Source: a virus
IMG/VR virus record: IMGVR_UViG_3300021404_000005
Span: 99,510 to 163,509 of that record
Direction: 5' to 3' (one strand)
Length of the DNA: 64,000 bases
The stretch's first letter is position 1. Each line of letters begins with the position of its first letter. Under the pieces are notes generated by a model that was not told the origin of the DNA, ran no database searches, and saw only the letters and a list, made by a program, of their open reading frames with translations. A program made the translations under genes and the position numbers. Below are positions 28,927 through 36,562 of the stretch, piece after piece.

Positions 28927-30693
28927 TTAGTTACCCGGACGCAACCCGAGCGTGCGCAGCTCGCTCATGGGGTAACGGTAGGTGTAGGGTTCACCATCGT
29001 TTCGCTCAACTCGACGGTCGTTCTCAGCGTAGAAGCTAACAATGGGGTTGGTAACCCGGTCACCGAATTCCACTCCCGTCACGTGATAGCGCATAGAACC
29101 GTTGAAACGGATGACATCTCCGACTACGGGCACCCAACTGGAATTCGCTCCGGGAATGACGCCAACTAGTCCTGCCTCCCGTAGTTCAGGCATAGTGCGC
29201 TCGAATACGTAGTTGCCGCCTAGAACGCGAAAGCGGACACCGCGCCCTACCAATTGGTCAGAAGTACCGACCACCTCAAAAACCGTATTGGCACTCATGC
29301 TGCTGTCGATGTGAGTTGTAGCGCGGTTACACCTGAAATTGTCTCCCACCTGTAGGTCGGTGTCAGGAACGTTAGCCGGGGCAACATCTTCCCTGTCAGT
29401 CCGTCGCATGCCTAGCGCTCGCAAGCGGGCCACGCGACGCGTGTAAGCACCATCGGGGTTAGCAGCCGTCGTAAGGCGGACGTTGGGGTTCGGCCGACCA
29501 TCGTCATCGAAGACCGTAGTGTCCTGCGTAACGTGGTCCACCGTGAAAACGGTGATGTCGGTAGGGTCGTTACCTGAAAGGCCGTTAGGCAACTCGATAA
29601 CATCACCAGCACTCGGGATGTAGAACTGCGGTAGCATTTGCAGTTGCTCCTCAGTGGCACGAACAAGCCCGTTAGAGCGCATCCACGAAAGACTACGCGT
29701 ATAGGCCATTCCACCCTGGGAGTCAGTGAACGCAAAGCTAGCATGGTCTAGGCTGCTAGGAGTGCCCACGCTAGGCGTAACCTGCATAATGCGGCACGGA
29801 CCCGCTGCGAATTGCGGAATCATCACGTAGTCGCCCTCAGACGGCACGTAATCCGTTGTGGCAGCAAGAGCTTCAGCGAACTGAAGTGCCCGCTCTTCAG
29901 CCTGGGCTTCCGCGCGCTCGTTCCTGATACGGTCTGTCTCAGCCACCAAGTTACGAGATTGCCGAACCATGTTCGTGAAGATAGCAGGTGCAGGGTTGAT
30001 TGCGCGGGAAGCGCGAGACAGATTCTCTCGCGCACTCCGGACAATGTACTTACACTCTTCCATGTACGTTACGCTAATATCCTCTTCGTTGAGGTAACCA
30101 ACGGCTTCCCGGAGAGAGCTAAGAGCGCGCTCCATCTGCGTGATGGAGCTGTCAACCTGCGCACGCACTTCGCGCTTGCGCTCCTCAAGCTCAGTCTTAA
30201 GCCGCTCGACAAGAGGCTGCTGGATAGCAAGACGGGGCATCTCATTTCCTTCCGGATAGTAGTTAATGTTCCACGACAAGCGGTTCAGACCGCTAGTGTT
30301 ACTGTTGTATGCGTTGACGGTGTAAGGCTCAGTGCGGCCTATGGTTGCGGGTATCGCATCATTGCCGCTGTTCCTGCTTGTACGGATTCGGCCACCGCTA
30401 GCGTAACCGCGATAGGGTGTAGGAGTTGCCCATTGGATACCACCTATAGGCTCAGACTGATTACGACCTGTAGGGGAACGGTGAGAACTATCACCGTTTA
30501 GGTAATCACGTAGTTCCAACTGCTCTGGAGTTAGCGCGTGGATGTGGCCGTTATCATCAGCGAAGCCGTAGTCTTGCGGATATCCTCCGCTGTTTTGAAT
30601 ACGTTCGCGAATAGCCGTAAGCGCAGCTAGTGCTTCTAGCGATTGTGTATCCCGCCGTTGTTCTTCGCTATCGTCAGGGCGTCGTCTCGGCAT
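28927..30693 (-). CDS. Large multidomain protein with four SH3-like GD repeats
   Basis: 588 residues from ATG 30693 (GGAGGTGA upstream). Disordered N-terminus (to ~130), a coiled coil (about 160-270), then four ~70-80 residue repeats, each beginning P-x-x-GD-x-I/V (YVPSEGDYVMIP, YIPSAGDVIELP, LQVGDNFRC, WVPVVGDVIRF) and ending in a motif like YTRRVARLRALGM. The same domain occurs in the amidoligase and amidotransferase proteins at 44-48 kb. Possibly a binding scaffold; function unknown. Confidence 0.65.
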   Translation of the reverse strand: MPRRRPDDSEEQRRDTQSLEALAALTAIRERIQNSGGYPQDYGFADDNGHIHALTPEQLELRDYLNGDSSHRSPTGRNQSEPIGGIQWATPTPYRGYASGGRIRTSRNSGNDAIPATIGRTEPYTVNAYNSNTSGLNRLSWNINYYPEGNEMPRLAIQQPLVERLKTELEERKREVRAQVDSSITQMERALSSLREAVGYLNEEDISVTYMEECKYIVRSARENLSRASRAINPAPAIFTNMVRQSRNLVAETDRIRNERAEAQAEERALQFAEALAATTDYVPSEGDYVMIPQFAAGPCRIMQVTPSVGTPSSLDHASFAFTDSQGGMAYTRSLSWMRSNGLVRATEEQLQMLPQFYIPSAGDVIELPNGLSGNDPTDITVFTVDHVTQDTTVFDDDGRPNPNVRLTTAANPDGAYTRRVARLRALGMRRTDREDVAPANVPDTDLQVGDNFRCNRATTHIDSSMSANTVFEVVGTSDQLVGRGVRFRVLGGNYVFERTMPELREAGLVGVIPGANSSWVPVVGDVIRFNGSMRYHVTGVEFGDRVTNPIVSFYAENDRRVERNDGEPYTYRYPMSELRTLGLRPGN

Positions 30694-30901
30694 CATTCAC
30701 CTCCAGGTCAAACTTCTCGTCACGACCACACGTAACGCATGCGCCAATCAGGTATTCCTTGAACCCCGCACTGCCCGCATTACGCACATCCTTGCCCATT
30801 GACGCCCATGCATGACGCCGTTCTTTCTTGGGCAGGTCGCTGCGATTACCGCAAGTTACTGGTGCCGACTGCGAAAGCGGGAAGTGATTGAGGTCCACCA
30901 T
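30674..30901 (-). CDS. Small zinc-binding protein
   Basis: 75 residues. VTCGNRSDLPKKERRHAW and GACVTCGRDEKF give four Cys. Overlaps the upstream gene by 46 bases; a later start is possible. Confidence 0.55.
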   Translation of the reverse strand: MVDLNHFPLSQSAPVTCGNRSDLPKKERRHAWASMGKDVRNAGSAGFKEYLIGACVTCGRDEKFDLEVNDAETTP

Positions 30902-31308
30902 GACGAATTTGGCTGCTCGCTTGCTGATGGCTCTTCCCCTTCCGGTTCAGGTTCTGGCTTAGGTGGCTCTGGGTAATCACGATGACTGGCGGTAATTTCT
31001 ACACTTCCGTCATAGTGGTTCTTACCTATGAAGAACACAGGCGCGTTTACAGGCAAACCCAGTAGTTGCAGTGCCTCACGCTTATCGAATTCCCACGTCT
31101 CGTGAGATACGTGGTCTACCTCGCGGCCCCAGGCATCCTTGTTCTTTTGTGTTTTCACGTTCACGTGAACGATTATCTTTTGTTCGTAGGAGCGAAATTC
31201 CACGTTAAAGAAAGGCGTTCCGGGCGGCATTCCCAGTCGCTTAACGAACTCCTTATTAGAGAATGTCCACTTATCGTGCGCCCACTTATCTACCTTGTGA
31301 TTAGGCAC
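30856..31308 (-). CDS. Hypothetical protein with duplicated motif
   Basis: 150 residues from GTG 31308. Two related halves: WTFSNKEFVKRLGMPPGTPFF and WEFDKREALQLLGLPVNAPVF each followed by a beta strand, so an internal duplication. Acidic Pro-rich then basic tail. Upstream AGGAATACG may serve as ribosome site. Confidence 0.6.
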   Translation of the reverse strand: MPNHKVDKWAHDKWTFSNKEFVKRLGMPPGTPFFNVEFRSYEQKIIVHVNVKTQKNKDAWGREVDHVSHETWEFDKREALQLLGLPVNAPVFFIGKNHYDGSVEITASHRDYPEPPKPEPEPEGEEPSASEQPNSSWWTSITSRFRSRHQ

Positions 31309-31519
31309 TCGTATTCCTATTCACGAATTTTTCGACCTTATCAACTAGCGCGAAGTCCTCTGTGTTAAAGAGGTCCGGCATAGGGTCGGGTCCTAGTGCA
31401 TTTACCAGTAGCTGACCCAAGCGCATAGTGGGCTGCCTTTTCCACGCTAGCTCTAGCCTGCGCATTACCTGCTCTTTATCGCGTTCTGTTTGCGCTCGCT
31501 GGTGAATGTACTCAGGCAT
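31301..31519 (-). CDS. Hypothetical protein
   Basis: 72 residues, helical, basic first half. TAAATG junction with the small gene upstream. Not recognised. Confidence 0.55.
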   Translation of the reverse strand: MPEYIHQRAQTERDKEQVMRRLELAWKRQPTMRLGQLLVNALGPDPMPDLFNTEDFALVDKVEKFVNRNTSA

Positions 31520-31627
31520 TTAATCCTCCATGCGGAGAAGATGAATAAGGAAACTTTCCTGTGTGCCACAGAAAGCGCTATCCTCATTCACCCGCTGCAA
31601 CACAGCATCCAGCTCTTCGTCACTCAC
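31520..31627 (-). CDS. Microprotein
   Basis: 35 residues from GTG 31627 (MSDEELDAVLQRVNEDSAF...), one amphipathic helix. Abuts the genes on both sides. Confidence 0.45.
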   Translation of the reverse strand: MSDEELDAVLQRVNEDSAFCGTQESFLIHLLRMED

Positions 31628-31869
31628 TAGATTTCCTCGCGGGTCTCGTCCCAGCCAATATCACTGTTAAGCAGGTTCACCACAGCCTTGGCCCGTGACT
31701 CATCCTCCAGGCGGATAACAAGTCGCTTGTCACCTTCGGGGGTAACGCCTACGACATCGTGAGAATCCGTCAGGGAGCTGTAGGTGCACTCGTAGTGGGT
31801 GTAACCGTGCTCTCGTCCTAGTTCGCTCAAAGCCGCTAGTTCCTTTAGCTTGCCCATCACTGACCCCAT
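31627..31869 (-). CDS. Hypothetical protein
   Basis: 80 residues from ATG 31869 after GAGG. Pattern helix, HYECTYSSL strand, GDKRLVIRLED strand, helix: a small alpha/beta fold. CACTTGTTGAC lies 26 bases upstream of the start. Confidence 0.55.
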   Translation of the reverse strand: MGSVMGKLKELAALSELGREHGYTHYECTYSSLTDSHDVVGVTPEGDKRLVIRLEDESRAKAVVNLLNSDIGWDETREEI

Positions 31870-31916
31870 CTGTAGTCCTCGTCCCTTAACCCTTGTCAAC
31901 AAGTGCCGTGCTCTGC

Positions 31917-32153
31917 TTATTCCCGCGCCCAGTCTCGCACGAACGCATCCAACGGCTTCAGCCCGTAACTGCCATCACAGTGCGACTGGTGGTACCAGGC
32001 AGCGAGTACCTTACGGTGAAAGCGGCTCCGCGTGTTCAGGTCAAACTTGCGGTACCAGTCTTCGTCTTTAACTATGCTGTCAATACGATTCTGGAAGTAG
32101 TAGATAGAATCTTCTGAAAAGTCTTTCAGCTTCTCATCTATAACCGTGCTCAT
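31917..32153 (-). CDS. Hypothetical protein, paralog of the next gene
   Basis: 78 residues from ATG 32153 (ATGA overlap). DWYRKFDLNTRSRFHRKVLAAW and final FVRDWARE align with EWFVLMDSDTKALVVHKALQAM and WVEEWAR of 32150-32362. A local gene duplication. Confidence 0.6.
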   Translation of the reverse strand: MSTVIDEKLKDFSEDSIYYFQNRIDSIVKDEDWYRKFDLNTRSRFHRKVLAAWYHQSHCDGSYGLKPLDAFVRDWARE

Positions 32154-32362
32154 CGCGCCCACTCCTCTACCCAGTGCCGGATGTGAATGCGCGGGATGTT
32201 ACCGCTAGCCTTTTGCTTGTCCATGTCTGCGAACATAGCTTGCAACGCCTTGTGCACCACAAGAGCTTTCGTATCGGAGTCCATAAGAACGAACCACTCG
32301 TGCTGCTCAAGTACGGATTCGACTTTCGTTAGCAAGTGCTGATTGAACGCCGTCTTCTCCAT
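32150..32362 (-). CDS. Hypothetical protein, paralog of 31917-32153
   Basis: 70 residues; helical. Forms a tandem pair with the next gene downstream. Overlaps the upstream gene by 56 bases. Confidence 0.6.
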   Translation of the reverse strand: MEKTAFNQHLLTKVESVLEQHEWFVLMDSDTKALVVHKALQAMFADMDKQKASGNIPRIHIRHWVEEWAR

Positions 32363-32531
32363 TACCCCACTCGATTCCGAAAGAAAGCTGGTCCTTATCG
32401 AAGATAATCTCCGTGTCCTTAAGAACAGCTACGCCTGTCATCATTGCCTGACCGACTGCGATTACCGCAACATCTCGATTAAATTTTCGAGTAAGGAGAG
32501 TTACCGCATAGTCAAAGTTTCCGATGTGCAT
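32307..32531 (-). CDS. Hypothetical protein
   Basis: 74 residues from ATG 32531 (DYAVTLLTRKFNRDVAVIAVG). Abuts the upstream stop. The 56-base overlap with the next gene is unusually long here. Confidence 0.5.
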   Translation of the reverse strand: MHIGNFDYAVTLLTRKFNRDVAVIAVGQAMMTGVAVLKDTEIIFDKDQLSFGIEWGNGEDGVQSALANESRIRT

Positions 32532-32759
32532 CTACCACTCCGGGTTTGGGGCCTCAGCAGACCAGTGCTCACGGTGGCCGCCTGTCTTTAGTTCCTTCAG
32601 CAGCAACCGGCCAAGTGCCGCCGCAACTTCTTCCTCAACGTCATACAGCATAGAGCCATCGTAAGCGCGGTAAGCGAATTCCTTGCCATTCATGCTCACG
32701 TTGTAACCGCTATAGCCGTCACCGGAAATGCCAAGGATAATGCTGAACGTGCGTGCCAT
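32532..32759 (-). CDS. Hypothetical protein
   Basis: 75 residues. FSIILGISGDGYSGYNVSMNG suggests a beta hairpin start, helix after residue 42. Not recognised. Confidence 0.55.
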   Translation of the reverse strand: MARTFSIILGISGDGYSGYNVSMNGKEFAYRAYDGSMLYDVEEEVAAALGRLLLKELKTGGHREHWSAEAPNPEW

Positions 32760-32992
32760 TACTCTTCCTCACTATCGGTAGTGACCTTAAGCTGGAATAC
32801 GCTCTCGTCAAATTCACGCCCGAAATTGTTTGGATGTGAAGGAAAGCCAACAAGCACTTTTCCCGCCAAATCGGGGGTAGCCAGCCTAGTAGCTCCCTTA
32901 AAGAGCCAAGAGCGTCCATCAGGGTCTAGAAGAATATCACCTCGCCGGATAACAGCCCCAGTCACGTCCCGAGCTATAAGGTGAGGCACCAC
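32759..32992 (-). CDS. Small SH3/KOW-like protein
   Basis: 77 residues from GTG. VIRRGDILLDPDGRSWLFKG, then ATRLATPDLAGKVLVGF, matches the layout of 55402-55629 (VKRGQTVTDFRGDTATFQS, ATRASSLGKSGKVVVKW), so the two are distant paralogs. Confidence 0.6.
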   Translation of the reverse strand: MVPHLIARDVTGAVIRRGDILLDPDGRSWLFKGATRLATPDLAGKVLVGFPSHPNNFGREFDESVFQLKVTTDSEEE

Positions 32993-33168
32993 TACTTAAC
33001 CGCCTCCAGGCATGAATCAGGAACGCAAGTCTCCTGGTCATGGAACATAATCCACCAGCTCAGACCTGAGCGGCTTGCCCTTACGAATTCGTAAACGTGA
33101 TTTGGTGTAGTACTCCAGTAAGAGGAATACAGTTCACGAAACCTGACCTTCGTCGGTATGTTTGGCAT
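32992..33168 (-). CDS. Hypothetical protein
   Basis: 58 residues from ATG 33168 (GGGGAAAC upstream). Aromatic, beta-type (VYEFVRASRSGLSWWIMF). Not recognised. Confidence 0.5.
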   Translation of the reverse strand: MPNIPTKVRFRELYSSYWSTTPNHVYEFVRASRSGLSWWIMFHDQETCVPDSCLEAVK

Positions 33169-33346
33169 TGTTTCCCCGCTTAACGTATTCGCGTTCAATC
33201 TCACCAATGCAACGGTAAAACCGCTTGTACAGCGGCTCCAGGCCAGGATTAAGACGCGCCCATTTGTTTAGCTGGTTGATACAGTCACGCAATTCATGAA
33301 GGGAAGTCAACTCGTCTTTGAGCTGCTCCCCGTGACTGTATGACAT
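33134..33346 (-). CDS. Hypothetical helical protein
   Basis: 70 residues, all-alpha (LHELRDCINQLNKWARLNPG). ATG adjoins the upstream stop. Not recognised. Confidence 0.55.
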   Translation of the reverse strand: MSYSHGEQLKDELTSLHELRDCINQLNKWARLNPGLEPLYKRFYRCIGEIEREYVKRGNNAKHTDEGQVS

Positions 33347-33511
33347 CTAAACCCTAGGGTCGGCAGTGGGCCTCCACGCACTAGCCTTGCGCTTGACCTT
33401 CTTCTTGGTATAGCGCTTATAAGCGAACTTAAGTGCCAGGAATGCTAGTCGCATGGCGAGAATACGCATTTCCTTCAGGTCCTCATCTTCGTCTTTACGA
33501 GCTAGGAACAT
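33347..33511 (-). CDS. Basic small protein
   Basis: 54 residues from ATG 33511, two bases after the upstream stop. Contains LAFLALKFAYKRYTKKKVKRK; may bind nucleic acid or membrane. Weak ribosome site. Confidence 0.5.
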   Translation of the reverse strand: MFLARKDEDEDLKEMRILAMRLAFLALKFAYKRYTKKKVKRKASAWRPTADPRV

Positions 33512-33513
33512 AT

Positions 33514-33792
33514 TTAGTGGTCCGAACCCTGAAGCTTGTTCTCGTTGGCCAGTGACGGGTGCTGGTGCGGCTCGAAGCCGAACGCGCGCCCATGGTGCCC
33601 GCACAGGCTCAGAGAGCCACCCTGCGGGAGCTTGTCAGTAGGAGGCAGGCAGACCTCAATGAGCGCGATAACGCCCACTCCGCAGCCGTCGCAGGTGTGG
33701 TCGGTAACCGTCTCAAGCATGGTGTAAACCGGCTGGGTGGTGACTTCCGGCTGCTCGGCTGGCAGGGCAAGAGTGGTAACTTCAGTCATCAT
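33514..33792 (-). CDS. DUF7455-like zinc-binding protein
   Basis: 92 residues. HTCDGCGVGVIALIEV with GGSLSLCGHHGRAF is the C-x-x-C...L-C-x-H-H pattern of a small actinobacterial family (from memory DUF7455). First gene after a 45-base gap; GGAG before the ATG. Confidence 0.65.
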   Translation of the reverse strand: MMTEVTTLALPAEQPEVTTQPVYTMLETVTDHTCDGCGVGVIALIEVCLPPTDKLPQGGSLSLCGHHGRAFGFEPHQHPSLANENKLQGSDH

Positions 33793-33837
33793 GGGTCTCC
33801 TGTCTGGGTACTACTGTTGTCGTTAGTTTACCGCGTG

Positions 33838-34026
33838 TTAGGTGTATAGCGCGCTCTTGAGGCCATCTTCCAGCTTGAGCAGGGTAGCCGCCGTGCCATC
33901 GGCCGCCAGAACAGGCAGCATGACAGGAACTGTCCGATTGCGGTGCAGGGCACTCTTGAGCCGAAAAGCCTCCTTTTCGGTAAGAACTATAGTGATTGTC
34001 TTCTCTGTCTTTCCCGAGATGTCCAT
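33838..34026 (-). CDS. Hypothetical protein, paralog of the next gene
   Basis: 62 residues from ATG 34026. TITIVLTEKEAFRLKSALHR and TLLKLEDGLKSAL align with the upstream gene's TVTLSDIEATKLQVALGHEL and RLLGLRHALLNTI. Confidence 0.55.
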   Translation of the reverse strand: MDISGKTEKTITIVLTEKEAFRLKSALHRNRTVPVMLPVLAADGTAATLLKLEDGLKSALYT

Positions 34027-34030
34027 CAAA

Positions 34031-34222
34031 TCACCTAATCGTGTTCAGTAGTGCATGACGCAAGCCGAGTAGCCTATCTACAGTGCCGTTATTGGCTAGG
34101 TCTGGGCTCTTTTCAACATCCATCTCGGATAGTTCGTGTCCCAGCGCAACCTGAAGCTTGGTGGCTTCTATATCAGAGAGTGTAACTGTGTACTTAACTG
34201 ATGCTTCGCGTCGAACGTCCAT
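34031..34222 (-). CDS. Hypothetical protein, paralog of 33838-34026
   Basis: 63 residues; strand-helix-helix pattern shared with the tandem copy downstream. Not recognised. Confidence 0.55.
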   Translation of the reverse strand: MDVRREASVKYTVTLSDIEATKLQVALGHELSEMDVEKSPDLANNGTVDRLLGLRHALLNTIR

Positions 34223-34489
34223 CTACCCTCCTAGTTGGTGAGCGCCCTCTTCAATAAGAGCTTGGACCATTGTTGCCGAGTTATCCTCGTAGTATTCGCC
34301 TAGTAGCCATCGCTTGAGCATTCCCGCGCTGACTTCAGGAGTAACAGGCCCCAAGTCGAATAGCTGGACAATGAACCATGCGAGTACTTCTGCCGCTGCG
34401 TCCTTGTCACGCTTACCAGTTAGGATGTCTACCTGAGCTTGAGCTACTTGCAAGGCATCAATAACATAGCGGTTACGGTGGAAGGTCAC
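34223..34489 (-). CDS. Hypothetical helical protein
   Basis: 88 residues, all-alpha (DALQVAQAQVDILTGKRDKD). ATGA overlap with the SsgA-like gene. Not recognised. Confidence 0.55.
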   Translation of the reverse strand: MTFHRNRYVIDALQVAQAQVDILTGKRDKDAAAEVLAWFIVQLFDLGPVTPEVSAGMLKRWLLGEYYEDNSATMVQALIEEGAHQLGG

Positions 34490-34947
34490 AGCGTGTCGCT
34501 TTCTCCCAGGATGGCGGCTAGTCCCTCATCCATGTGCAGGTACTCTAGCTCCTCACCTACAGGCACCAGCGTGTAAATGTCGTCAACGAAAGCATTAACC
34601 AGCTTCTCGTTCATGACGAAATTGGCAACGCCATAAGGCGATGTGAGCGTCATGGAAATGAGCTTGCCCGCACCAGTTAGTGAGAACATGGAACTCTTGT
34701 CCTGAATCAGGCCAGCAGGCCCAATCTTAACGTCTCCGTCACCACTGAGCTGGGTCAGCCCGCTCTTCAGCAGCTCTCGCGAAAATGTCCACACCACGGC
34801 CCCGTCAAGACCCGTGTTGAACGTAACCTCTACAGCGTAGGGGTCAGCAGTCGTGTAAACGAACTCAGCGCTAAGAACTACAGCAGCTTCGTCCATCATG
34901 AGACGAACGGGGACACTCTTACGCACGACAACAGGACTACTCATCAT
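34486..34947 (-). CDS. SsgA/SsgB-like sporulation-cell-division protein
   Basis: 153 residues. FVYTTADPYAVEVTFNTG, VVWTFSRELLKSGLTQLSGDG, DVKIGP, MTLTSPYGVANFVM and FVDDIYTLVPVGEELEYLHM follow the SsgA-like protein family block by block, including the hallmark TADPYAV. In Streptomyces these proteins (SsgA, SsgB) recruit FtsZ and control sporulation septation. A phage copy could redirect host division or development during infection. It is the best host marker in the window. Confidence 0.85.
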   Translation of the reverse strand: MMSSPVVVRKSVPVRLMMDEAAVVLSAEFVYTTADPYAVEVTFNTGLDGAVVWTFSRELLKSGLTQLSGDGDVKIGPAGLIQDKSSMFSLTGAGKLISMTLTSPYGVANFVMNEKLVNAFVDDIYTLVPVGEELEYLHMDEGLAAILGESDTL

Positions 34948-35230
34948 AGCTTTCTTCCTCTCCTACTTCTGGAGAACTACCCGATACTGACAGGATAAGC
35001 TTCCTGAATTCCCACGGCGTAATCCCTGCCTCTTCCAGGCACGCCTCCGGCACTACAGCATTGACTAGCTCAGCGAAGCCGAGCCAAGTCATGGCGAACA
35101 TGCCGCCCTGGGAGAAGTCCAGGTGCACGCGAGTTGCAGTAACGCCAACAGCAAGGTCAACGCGTGGACAACGTGAAGTCGCCTTGTTGCTTCCCTTGCT
35201 CAGCTTTCTAGTGCCCTTAATGATTACCAT
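34937..35230 (-). CDS. Hypothetical protein
   Basis: 97 residues from ATG 35230. Basic N-terminus (IIKGTRKLSKGSNKATS), then RVHLDFSQGGMFAMTWLGFAE. Coupled to the SsgA-like gene (11-base overlap). Longer start 35302 covers the next gene. Confidence 0.55.
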   Translation of the reverse strand: MVIIKGTRKLSKGSNKATSRCPRVDLAVGVTATRVHLDFSQGGMFAMTWLGFAELVNAVVPEACLEEAGITPWEFRKLILSVSGSSPEVGEEESYDE

Positions 35231-35378
35231 CGCATCCACTCTCGCTATCGTCAGCAATTCGCGCTGCCGCGCGCATGCGGGCAATGCGCTCAAAATCCTC
35301 ACGTTCCTCGGGATGCATGGCAGCCATACGCTCTTCCAGCGTGCCGAGCTTGGCGTTAAGGTACTCGCGTAGTGTCAT
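35217..35378 (-). CDS. Hypothetical helical protein
   Basis: 53 residues (MTLREYLNAKLGTLEERMAAM...), charged helix rich in Arg/Glu. One base from the upstream stop. Not recognised. Confidence 0.55.
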   Translation of the reverse strand: MTLREYLNAKLGTLEERMAAMHPEEREDFERIARMRAAARIADDSESGCDGNH

Positions 35379-35825
35379 TTAATAGCCTCTGTGTCCGGGA
35401 TAACCGTACTTGTGGTGCTCGGGCTGCTGTAGTTCCTGAACCAAGCTAGTTACCTTGTCTAGTTCTCGCTCAGCGTTCTTGATGTCTTCGTTAAGCTTGT
35501 TAAGCCGTTCCCTCTTACGTGTAGCCTTGCGTTCCGATAGCGGAACAGGCTCCGTCATTATCCACCTGCTTAGGTTGGTTGCTCTAGCTGTAGCTCTCGT
35601 GCCCTTATACGCGAGCATCACTGGGACCGTTGCAGGCCAGAAGAGTGCTACCATACCTATGATTGGCGCGTCCGCGCTAAGAGTTTCACTTATATCGCGG
35701 CCTCCGTATAGTGCGGGATACTCGCGCCTGTTGTACCGATGCATGTGCCACAGCACTTGGCGAAAGGTAATAACACTCCCGACGAGGTATGAGATTACGG
35801 AGAAAGCCCACCAGAAAGCAATCAT
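35379..35825 (-). CDS. Membrane protein with coiled-coil tail, paralog of the next
   Basis: 148 residues. Begins FWWAFSVISYLVGSVI; two membrane segments (about 3-24, 52-75), then RKRERLNKLNEDIKNAEREL coiled coil and PGHRGY end. Near-identical ends in DNA and protein to 35828-36295 show a recent duplication. Confidence 0.65.
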   Translation of the reverse strand: MIAFWWAFSVISYLVGSVITFRQVLWHMHRYNRREYPALYGGRDISETLSADAPIIGMVALFWPATVPVMLAYKGTRATARATNLSRWIMTEPVPLSERKATRKRERLNKLNEDIKNAERELDKVTSLVQELQQPEHHKYGYPGHRGY

Positions 35826-35827
35826 GA

Positions 35828-36295
35828 TTACGAGCCTCTGTGTCCGAGAACTTCATACTTGTAGCCAGGCAACGGCGGCGGCGGGGGCGGCGGTATAGCA
35901 GGCTCAGGAACGGGACCGGCTTGCAGCGAACGGAGGTTCGCGTTGACCTTGGCCAGTTCTACCTCAGCAGCCTTAATGGCGTCGTTAAGCTTGTCCAGGC
36001 GTTCCCGCTTGCGAAGGGACTTGCGCTCAGCGCGCGGCATTGGCTTGCTGTTGAACCAGCGCCCTAGTCCTACGCCGATAATAGTTCGCCTTATACCTAG
36101 GACAAAGAGAGTGGGGGGTGCGCACGCAGGCCATAGAAGTGCGTATAGCGCAACTAGAATCCATTCCTCTTCAAGGTCTGTAAGTTCGCTGTAGCAGTAG
36201 TCCTTATCTACAAAGAACCAGCCAACGCGCTTAACTGAAATACCCGCACCGATTATGTACGAGATTACGGAGAAAGCCCACCAGAATGCAACCAT
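35828..36295 (-). CDS. Membrane protein with coiled-coil tail, paralog of 35379-35825
   Basis: 155 residues from ATG 36295. FWWAFSVISYIIGAGI start, RKRERLDKLNDAIKAAEVEL coil, a run of seven prolines, and a LGHRGS end. Same architecture as its tandem copy. Start chosen by TAATG coupling. Confidence 0.65.
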   Translation of the reverse strand: MVAFWWAFSVISYIIGAGISVKRVGWFFVDKDYCYSELTDLEEEWILVALYALLWPACAPPTLFVLGIRRTIIGVGLGRWFNSKPMPRAERKSLRKRERLDKLNDAIKAAEVELAKVNANLRSLQAGPVPEPAIPPPPPPPLPGYKYEVLGHRGS

Positions 36296-36495
36296 TACAC
36301 TCTGCTCCATTCTTGAATAGGCTCAATGGTTACCAGGAACTTGCCGCCATCAACTGTCTGGAGAATGAGCTTGTGGCTATTGCCGGTAACAAAATTTTGT
36401 CCCGGATGCGCATCGCGAATGCGAGAGAACCTATGGTCAGACGACAGAGCGTGCTTAATGTTATTACTTACGCCCTTAACGCTCCATGCAGTCAT
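36295..36495 (-). CDS. Hypothetical protein
   Basis: 66 residues; helix then NSHKLILQTVDGGKFLVTIE beta hairpin. GGGGAAAGG upstream. First gene after the terminator hairpin at 36517-36542. Confidence 0.55.
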   Translation of the reverse strand: MTAWSVKGVSNNIKHALSSDHRFSRIRDAHPGQNFVTGNSHKLILQTVDGGKFLVTIEPIQEWSRV

Positions 36496-36516
36496 CGCAT
36501 GTCCTTTCCGGGGAAA

Positions 36517-36542
36517 GCGGGGCGGCGTCGTTGCCGCCCCGC
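36517..36542 (-). terminator. Strong hairpin terminator after the LysM gene
   Basis: Perfect 10-bp GC stem GCGGGGCGGC/GCCGCCCCGC with 6-base loop, 20 bases beyond the stop at 36563. Leftward transcripts would continue TTTCCCC, a weak U run, so partial termination is likely. Confidence 0.6.
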
Positions 36543-36562
36543 GCTATCTACTTACTTACTTA

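Noticed and set aside
29812-30501. 229-codon plus-strand frame opposite the GD-repeat protein
   Set aside because: Shadow frame; the minus strand has the repeated domain and a ribosome site.
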